Assembly: GCA_002317305.1 (NCBI GenBank)
Contig: DCIZ01000114.1
Span: 13,690 to 25,560 of the forward strand
Length of the DNA stretch: 11,871 nucleotides
From: Campylobacter sp. UBA1713
GTDB taxonomy: Bacteria > Campylobacterota > Campylobacteria > Campylobacterales > Campylobacteraceae
Reading direction: 5' to 3'
In this document: positions 7,296 through 11,871 of the stretch, piece by piece
How positions within the stretch are numbered: the stretch's first letter is position 1
How the letters are laid out: each line of letters opens with the position of its first letter
Program-made: the position numbers and the translations under genes
The notes under the pieces: model-generated
What the model was told of the DNA's origin: nothing
The model's database searches: none
What the model saw: the letters and a program-made list of their open reading frames with translations, nothing else

Positions 7296-7323
7296 TTTTG
7301 TAGGCGACATTTTGTAGGCGACA
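7296..7323 (+). repeat. Perfect 14-base tandem duplication
   Basis: TTTTGTAGGCGACA occurs twice in direct succession (7296-7309 and 7310-7323), in the non-coding stretch between the MITE-like element and the pilin. It looks like a recent slippage duplication; no function is evident. Confidence 0.85.
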
Positions 7324-7390
7324 AGGGCTATTTTGCAAAAATTTCAGTAACAAATTTGCAAATTTAAGCAAAATTAAAGCTTAAAATTGC

Positions 7391-7396
7391 GATAAT
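7391..7396 (+). promoter_or_regulatory. Candidate -10 box of the pilin gene
   Basis: GATAAT lies 38 bases before the pilin start, in the AT-rich context TTAAAATTGCGATAATTAAG. No good -35 box is seen, as is common in Campylobacter. Some local promoter is likely, because the MITE-like element separates the pilin from the upstream genes. Confidence 0.4.
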
Positions 7397-7434
7397 TAAG
7401 CCAAAATTTACACAAATTAAAAAAGGACAGCAAA

Positions 7435-7878
7435 ATGAAAAGAGCATTTACGATGATAGAACTCGTGTTAATAATAGTAATTTTAGGCATTTTAGCTAGC
7501 ATTGCCATTCCAAAACTCACCGCGACAAAAGACGACGCAGGCGCGGTCAAAGCCTCTTTGGAGCTAAAAAACGCACTGACCGAGCTTGCGACATACTACA
7601 ACATAAACGGCAACTTTTCAGCTGACGGCGCACTCAACAACTCCACTTCTGACATTGGCAAGATGAGCCCGACACTCCAGCAGACCTTTTCACGCAGTAG
7701 CGACCGCTGGAGCGACTGCCTCACGCTCACTACAAATTCGGCAAACGCCACTGTAACTGTCTCAAACACGAGCACCAGTTCAGCCTACTGCAAAGCTGTC
7801 CGCCTCACACCTGCCTACAAAGGCTTTGCGGGCGAGACAAACGGCGTAAAAGTAGGCGGTGGCGGTTTGTTTGAGTAG
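7435..7878 (+). CDS. Type IV pilin / pseudopilin
   Basis: A 147-residue class III-signal protein that would be cut by prepilin peptidase and assembled into a pilus or pseudopilus. MKRA is the short leader. Mature Phe at +1 and Glu at +5 (FTMIE) start the hydrophobic N-terminal helix (residues 5-27, ending in SIAIPKL). The globular part is Ser/Thr/Asn-rich with two cysteines (C95, C119) that could form the C-terminal disulfide loop, and it ends Gly-rich (KVGGGGLFE). AAAAGGAC precedes the ATG with suitable spacing. It shares its neighbourhood with the secretin at 4773, which could serve it, as in the Campylobacter Cts transformation system. Prepilin peptidase and motor genes are not in the window. 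Confidence 0.9.
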   Translation: MKRAFTMIELVLIIVILGILASIAIPKLTATKDDAGAVKASLELKNALTELATYYNINGNFSADGALNNSTSDIGKMSPTLQQTFSRSSDRWSDCLTLTTNSANATVTVSNTSTSSAYCKAVRLTPAYKGFAGETNGVKVGGGGLFE

Positions 7879-7963
7879 CGGTTTTTTGTGCTACTAAAAG
7901 CGAGCCGCTCGAACAAGTCTATTGGAAATTTGCCATTTAAACTATTTTTAATGAATTTTGTGG

Positions 7964-7969
7964 TAGAAT
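7964..7969 (+). promoter_or_regulatory. Extended -10 promoter for rplJ-rplL
   Basis: TGGTAGAAT (extended -10 TGn plus TAGAAT at 7964-7969) follows a T-rich stretch and lies about 118 bases before rplJ, just ahead of the probable L10 leader. It lets rplJ-rplL be expressed although the terminator at 4562-4609 and about 3.4 kb of inserted genes separate them from rplKA. Confidence 0.55.
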
Positions 7970-7984
7970 CAAAGCTTTACTAAA

Positions 7985-8086
7985 TGTTATCTTAGATTGA
8001 AGACGGCATGAGGCTTTGGCTTAATCGTTAAGTTAAATTTGAAAACTTACACTCTGCTTAAATCAACAATCAGAAAGGAGTAGAAA
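7985..8086 (+). promoter_or_regulatory. Probable L10 autoregulatory leader
   Basis: The about 100 non-coding bases before rplJ carry TTGAAGACGGCATGAGG (about 7997-8013), which resembles the kink-turn region of bacterial L10 leaders. Next comes CTTAATCGTTAAG, a small stem, and then the ribosome-binding site AAAGGAG. In many bacteria the L10(L12)4 complex binds such a leader to repress translation of rplJ and rplL. Identification is by position and this motif; a covariance search would settle it. Confidence 0.5.
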
Positions 8087-8575
8087 ATGACAAGAGAAGA
8101 AAAAGCACAACTCATCGCAGCTTTGGAAGCAGACTTCAAAAACAGCGAAGCCATCGTGGTTTGCGACTACAAAGGTCTTAGTGTAAAAAAGCTAGAAGAG
8201 TTGAGAAACGCAGCACGCGAGCAGGACGTAAAAGTTCAGGTCGTGAAAAACACGTTGGCAAACATCGCGCTCAACAACGCAGAGAAAAGTGGCATGTCTT
8301 TAAAAGATACAAACATCTTTCTTTGGGGCGCTGACCAGCTAGCGGTTACGAAAGTTGCAGCGAAATTTGCCGAGGCAAACAGCGAGCTTTTTGTTATCAA
8401 GACGGCGTTCATTGAGGGCGAAGTCGCACCTGTTAGCAAGGTTGTGGCACTTTCAAAGATGCCTTCGAGAAACGAGCTCATCGCTATGTTGCTACAAGTT
8501 TGGAACGCACCTATCCAAAACTTTACTATCGGCTTGAATGCGCTTAAAGAGAAAAAAGAAAACGAGGCGGCGTAA
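8087..8575 (+). CDS. rplJ: 50S ribosomal protein L10
   Basis: A 162-residue protein that anchors L7/L12 dimers to the ribosome at the L11-rRNA stalk base. The N-terminal domain opens [17 protein letters not shown], with the conserved region [13 protein letters not shown] and [11 protein letters not shown]. The C-terminal helix (about 130-160, [20 protein letters not shown]) is where L7/L12 dimers bind. Its length is usual. The start has a strong AAAGGAG. It is separated from rplA by an insertion but keeps its own leader and promoter. Confidence 0.97.
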   Translation: MTREEKAQLIAALEADFKNSEAIVVCDYKGLSVKKLEELRNAAREQDVKVQVVKNTLANIALNNAEKSGMSLKDTNIFLWGADQLAVTKVAAKFAEANSELFVIKTAFIEGEVAPVSKVVALSKMPSRNELIAMLLQVWNAPIQNFTIGLNALKEKKENEAA

Positions 8576-8822
8576 GTTTTTTTGCGTGAATTTTTTGGCG
8601 TGAATTTTAGTGTAAATTTAAATTTGCCTTAAAATTTTTCGTGGTGTTTTTTGTTTTTCGGCGTTTTTTTTGGTTATGTTTGGTCGTGTTAAATTTAGGT
8701 TGTGTTAAATTTCGGTCAAACTGGCTTTGCGGATTTTCCGCTTTTTGTTTGTAAATTTTTTATGTTGTAGAGACAAATTTAAATTTGCAAAATATTTATT
8801 CGTGATTTAAAAAGGATTTAAA
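8576..8822 (+). other. Long rplJ-rplL spacer with a terminator-like hairpin
   Basis: These 247 T-rich bases contain no ORF. Visible structure: paired GCGTGAATTTT motifs (about 8583-8606), paired GTGTTAAATTT motifs (about 8685-8712), and a hairpin GCGGA-TTT-TCCGC (8729-8741) followed by TTTTTG, which resembles a weak intrinsic terminator. The last 80 bases, with TTTATTCG near 8795, may hold an rplL promoter, but no box is convincing. Confidence 0.5.
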
Positions 8823-9197
8823 ATGGCAATCACAAAAGAAGATGTATTGGAGTTTATCTCAAATCTTTCAGTTTTGGAGCTTAGCGAGCTTGTAAAAGAG
8901 TTCGAGGAGAAGTTTGGCGTAAGTGCGGCTCCTGTTATGGTAGCAGGTGCTGCAGGTGGCGCAGCAGCAGCGGCAGTCGAGGAGAAGACAGAGTTTAACG
9001 TAGTTCTTACAGATGCAGGCGCTGAGAAGATCAAAGTCATTAAAGTTGTTCGTGAGCTTACTGGTCTTGGTCTTAAAGAGGCAAAAGATGCCGTTGAGGG
9101 CACACCTTCTGTTATCAAAGAGGCTGTTAGCAAAGACGATGCAGAGGCAGCGAAAAAGAAACTTGAGGAAGTTGGCGCGAAAGTCGAACTCAAATAA
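8823..9197 (+). CDS. rplL: 50S ribosomal protein L7/L12
   Basis: A 124-residue acidic stalk protein, present as several dimers on L10, that recruits EF-Tu and EF-G and stimulates their GTPase. The N-terminal dimerisation helices are residues 1-33, an Ala/Gly hinge ([15 protein letters not shown]) spans about 39-54, and the C-terminal factor-binding domain (about 55-124) has [20 protein letters not shown] and [11 protein letters not shown]. The ATG is preceded by AAAAAGGATTTAAA. rpoB, its usual downstream neighbour, is missing here. Confidence 0.98.
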   Translation: MAITKEDVLEFISNLSVLELSELVKEFEEKFGVSAAPVMVAGAAGGAAAAAVEEKTEFNVVLTDAGAEKIKVIKVVRELTGLGLKEAKDAVEGTPSVIKEAVSKDDAEAAKKKLEEVGAKVELK

Positions 9198-9207
9198 TCT
9201 TGCTCTC

Positions 9208-9224
9208 ATATCGCTTTTGATATG
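9208..9224 (+). terminator. Candidate terminator after rplL
   Basis: CATATC-GCTTTT-GATATG forms a 6-bp stem starting 10 bases after the rplL stop, followed by GCTTTTGTTTA. It is weak in GC. A second, larger foldable segment follows: CCATAAAAC at 9240-9248 pairs with GTTTTATGG at 9293-9301. Next to it, GCCCC (9288-9292) can pair with GGGGC (9303-9307), an alternative fold. Transcription probably ends in this area. Confidence 0.45.
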
Positions 9225-9715
9225 GCTTTTGTTTAGCATCCATAAAACTAACTCGCTTTTGTTTTACGGGTGCTATCTAACTTTTTTGCCCCGTTTTATG
9301 GTGGGGCGTGTATTGTGTGTTTTAGGAGATCTCTAAAAATTTGTAGGCGCAACTCCTCTTTGCCTTTGCTGAATTTTAAGGTCTCGCACCTCTCAAATTT
9401 GGCATCTCTTGTTTCGATGTTAAATGCATTTTTAAGCATTTGATTTGATAAAATTCGTCTGCATAAGTCATTTTTCCTTTTCTCGGTTTTTTTTATTTTT
9501 ATTTTATAGAATTATGGCTTATGTTTTGCTTTTGACTTTGCGTTTTTTTGCTTTTGTGCTCACTAGCTTTTTCGCTTTTTTTGCGTTTTTTAGCTTTTAA
9601 TTTTCGCTTTTAGCTCTTTTGCTTTCCGCCCGATACTTTTGAAATTTCAACCCCAGTAAAGTTGGGAAAGCCTGAGAAACCAAACTAAAAGCAAATTTGT
9701 GTTTTTTTTAGATTT
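9225..9715. other. Gene-free T-rich stretch where rpoB would be expected
   Basis: About 490 bases with no convincing gene on either strand. It holds the inverted pairs described at the rplL terminator and a near-palindrome TTTTAGGAGATCTCTAAAAA (9320-9339) related to the dispersed repeat ends. Fragments CACCTCT and GGCATCTCT lie near 9387-9409. About 9515-9620 is a low-complexity T-rich run built of GCTTTT units, and CCCAGTAAAGTTGGG near 9652-9666 can form a small stem. No rpoB remnant was recognised. Confidence 0.6.
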
Positions 9716-10804
9716 TCATCGCACTCTTGCCAGCCACCAAACGCACAAAAGTGCCACAACGCTAAAAAACGCCATTATTAAATTTAGAAAAACCCACGGA
9801 TTTGGCAAGCCAAAAATGAAACCAATACTAAGATTTGCCGCCAAATTTAGCCCAAAAGTGATGAGCGAATTTAGCGACTGAAGGCGAGTTTTGGCAGGCA
9901 AATTTGCTCTTGAAAGCATCTGCGTTCCGCCGTTAAAGCTCAAAGACCACGCCACGCCCACCAGCACAAGCACGACGTAAAAGTTGTTTGCGCTAACGGC
10001 GACAAGCGCGGCACAAATATATAGAAAAAAGCCTGAAAAGATGAGCGTTTTTGGCGAAAATTTGCACGCGCTAATGACAAAACTCGGCAGATACATAGCC
10101 AAAAAGTGCGCCACAAGCACGCTTTTTGTCATCGCTAAGTCGGTGCTAGCAAGCGGCAAAGCGTTCATGTTTAGTGTCATAAGACCAAAACCAAAGCCAC
10201 ACGCAAGGCTAGAAGCGACAAAAATTTTGTTTTTCCAAACGGCATTATCGTTTTTGTCTAGGCTTTTTGTTTCGTTTTGTGTTAAAACTGGCTCAAATTT
10301 GACAAAAAAGTTCAAAACCAAATTTACAAAACAGAGCAAAAAGGCAAAACCAAACGAACCGACAAATTTCACCGAAAAAATTTCTGAGCCCAAAAATGCG
10401 AGGTTTGGTCCTAAAACTGCCCCGATAACACCGCCGCCGATGACAAAAGCACTATTTTTTGCCAAAAAACGATAATACAAATTTAGGCTCGTAAAGACAC
10501 CTAGCAAAAAAGTCCCAACACAAAAAAGCGAAAAAAGCGAGTGAAAAAGCGCAAAAGCCGCGACCAAAGCGCCCACCATGCCAGCCACACAAGCGGCACA
10601 AAAGAGCCACTTTCTGCCGATTTTTTGGGCGATTTTCGCATGAAAAAGGATGGCAAGAAACGAGCCAACAAGCGTAAAAGTAATGGGCAAAGAGGCGAAA
10701 TTCACGCTGTGGCAGAGAATTTGCTCGGCACTTATGATGGTCGAAAAAGTCAGCAAGCTCACAACCGCACCGTTTACGCCTTGTGCTAAAAAAGCGAAAA
10801 ACAT
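9716..10804 (-). CDS. MFS transporter (exporter-like)
   Basis: A 362-residue inner-membrane protein of the major facilitator superfamily with about 12 predicted transmembrane helices. The first six lie within residues 1-168. A cytosolic loop with charged residues (KFEPVLTQNETKSLDKN, about 169-192) follows, then six more helices. Motif A-like IAQKIGRKWLF (58-68) lies between helices 2 and 3. LGPNLA (131-136), HFLAMYLPSF (233-242) and GVAWSLSFNGGTQML (283-297) resemble a family of putative drug/metabolite effluxers. The ATG at 10804 has AAAGGAC 8 bases upstream. It overlaps the end of a broken upstream gene by 19 bases, so they were one operon, probably under the Fur-like site at 11087. At 362 residues it is slightly short for an MFS protein. 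The substrate is unknown. Confidence 0.85.
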   Translation of the reverse strand: MFFAFLAQGVNGAVVSLLTFSTIISAEQILCHSVNFASLPITFTLVGSFLAILFHAKIAQKIGRKWLFCAACVAGMVGALVAAFALFHSLFSLFCVGTFLLGVFTSLNLYYRFLAKNSAFVIGGGVIGAVLGPNLAFLGSEIFSVKFVGSFGFAFLLCFVNLVLNFFVKFEPVLTQNETKSLDKNDNAVWKNKIFVASSLACGFGFGLMTLNMNALPLASTDLAMTKSVLVAHFLAMYLPSFVISACKFSPKTLIFSGFFLYICAALVAVSANNFYVVLVLVGVAWSLSFNGGTQMLSRANLPAKTRLQSLNSLITFGLNLAANLSIGFIFGLPNPWVFLNLIMAFFSVVALLCVWWLARVR

Positions 10805-11071
10805 GAGATGTCCTTTTTTGAATTTTTTGATGCAAAAGCCAAAAAACCAAATTTGCTTTGTAGCTCAACGTAGCTGTTTAGCTTTGCTTCGTAGTTTGTG
10901 ATAAAGTCTACATTTTGTTTCTCAAAATCTAACAAAACATGACAATGTTGTGAAAGTTTGTTGGTGTTTCCTAGCATGTAAATAGCAGGAATATAGTTGT
11001 AGTCATCTTTTTGATGAACGCTTAAACGTAGCGAATTTTCAAACGCTATTATCTAATGATGCCCTGTTCAT
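10786..11071 (-). pseudogene. Frameshifted small gene upstream of the MFS transporter
   Basis: On the minus strand ATG at 11071 has AAAAGGAC upstream and reads MNRASLDNSV then stops. From 11052 another frame is open for about 88 codons down to a TAG at 10786. It contains coding-like sequence such as FENSLRLSVHQKDDYNYIPA and later HCHVLLDFEKQNVDFITNYE. Deleting one base near 11050 joins them into a protein of about 94 residues. The only ATG inside the second frame, at 10977, has no ribosome-binding site. The downstream end overlaps the MFS start by 19 bases. I do not recognise the family. The alternative is that the first frame is a chance short ORF and the second a decayed gene. Confidence 0.5.
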
Positions 11072-11086
11072 GTTACGTCCTTTTCT

Positions 11087-11101
11087 TAATAATCATTATC
11101 A
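11087..11101 (-). promoter_or_regulatory. Candidate Fur box upstream of the frameshifted gene and MFS
   Basis: On the minus strand the bases read TGATAAT-G-ATTATTA, 14 of 15 matching the 7-1-7 Fur consensus TGATAAT-n-ATTATCA. The site lies 15 bases before the ATG at 11071. Its GATAAT could also act as the -10 box, so Fur binding would block the promoter. This suggests iron-repressed expression of the small gene and the MFS exporter. Binding has not been shown. Confidence 0.6.
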
Positions 11102-11110
11102 AATTCGTCA

Positions 11111-11191
11111 TAAGACAAATAAGACAAATAAGACAAATAAGACAAATAAGACAAATAAGACAAATAAGACAAATAAGACAAATAAGACAAA
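11111..11191. repeat. Nine perfect tandem copies of TAAGACAAA
   Basis: An uninterrupted array of a 9-base unit, TAAGACAAA on the plus strand (TTTGTCTTA on the minus strand), nine copies in 81 bases, followed by CTTATTCG. It starts 9 bases beyond the Fur-like site and lies on the upstream side of that promoter. It is not within any open gene. The perfect identity indicates recent expansion or active slippage. Confidence 0.97.
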
Positions 11192-11216
11192 CTTATTCGC
11201 TTTTTGGGATTGTATC

Positions 11217-11289
11217 AAAATAAATATTAATTTAAAATAAATATATTATATTAAAATATAAATATAAAAATAATTTAAATAAAATAAAA
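11217..11289. other. 73-base run of pure A/T
   Basis: From 11217 to 11289 there is not a single G or C. It lies between the 9-base array and the IS ends. Such DNA melts and bends easily. It could be a UP-like or H-NS-like region, a duplex-unwinding element beside the repeats, or simply decayed DNA. No ORF or classical promoter is clear in it. Confidence 0.9.
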
Positions 11290-11321
11290 GATTAGTAATG
11301 AAAGAGCATTATAAAAACTAT

Positions 11322-11367
11322 TTAAGGCATCTCTAAAAAACCACTTAAGAGCATCTCTAAAAACCCC
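11322..11367 (+). repeat. Two tandem copies of the IS/MITE end motif
   Basis: TTAAGGCATCTCTAAAAAACCAC (11322-11344) is followed directly by TTAAGAGCATCTCTAAAAACCCC (11345-11367). Both carry GCATCTCTAAAAA, the end motif of the element at 7046-7216. The second copy is in the right place and orientation to be the left end of the IS5-like remnant; the first may be the relic of another insertion at the same spot. Confidence 0.75.
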
Positions 11368-11391
11368 ATCACGTAAGCTACATATCAACTA

Positions 11392-11405
11392 TTTTTTGCT
11401 ATAAT
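11392..11405 (+). promoter_or_regulatory. Promoter of the transposase remnant
   Basis: TTTTTTGCTATAAT (11392-11405) has the T-run plus perfect TATAAT typical of Campylobacter housekeeping promoters and matches the tRNA-Thr promoters in style. It lies between the terminal repeat and the transposase start, with no good -35 box. Confidence 0.65.
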
Positions 11406-11485
11406 TTACGAAAATGCATAAAAACAAAAAAATGCAAAAAATGCATTAAAGCAAAAACCAACACAACAAATACCAAAGGAAAAAC

Positions 11486-11612
11486 ATGAAAACCTTTTTT
11501 GACGAAGAGACCGCCTAGAAAAGCTAACGAAAATCGGCGACAGCCTATAAACACTCAACAAAAACGTAGATTTTGAGATGTTTAGAGATGCACTAAACAC
11601 CGCCATAGTAGC
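11486..11612 (+). pseudogene. IS5-family-like transposase, broken N-terminal fragment
   Basis: ATG 11486 with AAAGGA at 11475-11480 reads MKTFFDEETA and then a stop (TAG). The next frame, from 11515, continues LEKLTKIGDSL, an in-frame TAA, then TLNKNVDFEMFRDALNTA. Joined, this is the FFDEE...LEKLxKxGDSLExLN...DFExFR pattern I know from IS5-like transposases. It carries at least one frameshift, one nonsense codon and a truncation before any catalytic DDE residue, so it is inactive. After NTAIV the sequence departs from the family. Confidence 0.7.
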
Positions 11613-11871
11613 GAAAAAGGAGCAGATGCGCTAGGCAGTGCTATGATGCGTGCCGTTGAGCAAGGTTTAAGCGCAAAAGGCGCAAGCCTAAACACAGCGA
11701 CCTACACAAACAAAAACGGCGGAAGCACAGCAGCAAATTTAGCCGACTTTAAAGCAGATGTAAAAAGCGGAGTGAAAGTAGACTACCGCCAGTTTAACAC
11801 CGAAGAGATAAACACGCTAAAAACCCAAGCAGTCAAATTTGCTTTACAGCAAAACATCTCAAACGAAAAAG
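11586..11871 (+). pseudogene. 5'-truncated coding fragment, possibly hemagglutinin/CdiA-like, running off the window
   Basis: This frame is open from 11586 to the window end. It becomes protein-like from about 11613: EKGADALGSAMMRAVEQGL, then a Ser/Thr/Asn-rich stretch, then ADVKSGVKVDYRQFNTEEIN and QAVKFALQQNISNEK. No start codon with a ribosome-binding site is found and the IS remnant abuts it, so the 5' part is missing here. The composition and the KFALQQNISNEK pattern recall the region before the toxin domain in large filamentous hemagglutinin/CdiA-type secreted proteins. That is a resemblance only. It may be intact-frame debris or the surviving 3' part of a large gene. Confidence 0.45.

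Larger units (their letters stand above)
11349..11612 (+). mobile_element. Left-end remnant of an IS5-like insertion sequence
   Basis: This unit combines a terminal repeat (from about 11349, GAGCATCTCTAAAAACCCC), an internal promoter, a Shine-Dalgarno and the first about 40 codons of a transposase. The right-hand boundary, where it gives way to unrelated coding sequence, is estimated between 11600 and 11615. No right end is seen, so only about 260 bases of the element remain. Confidence 0.65.

Noticed and set aside
8807..9193. 128-codon minus-strand frame opposite rplL
   Set aside because: Ser/Ala-rich low-complexity complement of the L7/L12 coding sequence.
9514..9600. 28-codon hydrophobic peptide (MAYVLLLTLRFFAF...) resembling a small membrane toxin
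   Set aside because: Arises from repetitive GCTTTT/TTTTT units, has no Shine-Dalgarno and no antisense RNA features.
9984..10475. 163-codon plus-strand frame opposite the MFS gene
   Set aside because: Lys/Thr-rich complement of a membrane protein; the minus-strand protein has clear MFS motifs and a ribosome-binding site.
11111..11191. CRISPR array
   Set aside because: The 9-base units are contiguous with no spacers, and there are no cas genes.
11578..11594. GTTTAGAGATGCAC as a further IS end
   Set aside because: It resembles the reverse complement of the motif but is explained by the transposase codons for EMFRDAL and lacks the A-run.
11406..11606. 66-codon minus-strand frame
   Set aside because: Opposite strand of the transposase remnant, with no supporting signals.

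Overview
The window looks like a chromosomal segment of a Campylobacterota bacterium, most likely a Campylobacter. Three things suggest this. The gene order tRNA-Thr/Tyr/Gly/Thr - tuf - rpmG - tRNA-Trp - secE - nusG - rplK - rplA is the one I know from that group. Promoters have a T-run next to TATAAT-like -10 boxes. Intergenic DNA is AT-rich and full of AAATTT words. The species cannot be fixed from the sequence alone.

Layout. 1-982: five tRNA genes, with tRNA-Thr(TGT) present twice, each copy behind its own strong promoter. 1039-4552: translation and transcription core (EF-Tu, L33, tRNA-Trp, SecE, NusG, L11, L1). SecE is a 59-residue protein that is easy to miss. 4555-4609: the rplA terminator, which is also a copy of a dispersed repeat. 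4773-7878: an insertion between rplA and rplJ holding an MshL/CtsD-type secretin, holo-ACP synthase, a small exported protein cut by a MITE-like element, and a type IV pilin/pseudopilin. 7964-9197: rplJ and rplL with their own promoter and a probable L10 leader. They are separated from each other by an unusually long 247-base gap. rpoB, expected after rplL, is absent from the rest of the window.

9198-11871 is a degraded accessory region. It holds a roughly 500-base T-rich non-coding stretch, an MFS exporter on the minus strand, a frameshifted small gene upstream of and overlapping it, and a good Fur-box match. Next come nine perfect copies of a 9-base repeat and a 73-base run of pure A/T. Last come two adjacent copies of an insertion-sequence end, the wrecked start of an IS5-like transposase, and a 5'-truncated reading frame that may belong to a large hemagglutinin/CdiA-like protein and runs off the window.

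The most informative signal is a shared terminal motif, approximately GRGCAYCTCTAAAAAACC. It lies at both ends of a 171-base element at 7046-7216 flanked by TTTA on both sides, inside the rplA terminator, and in front of the transposase remnant at about 11350. I read this as one IS5-like family with small non-autonomous derivatives. In this window it has truncated a gene, may have supplied a terminator, and marks the places where the normally conserved rplKAJL-rpoBC cluster has been opened. No clearly new defence or metabolic system is visible.
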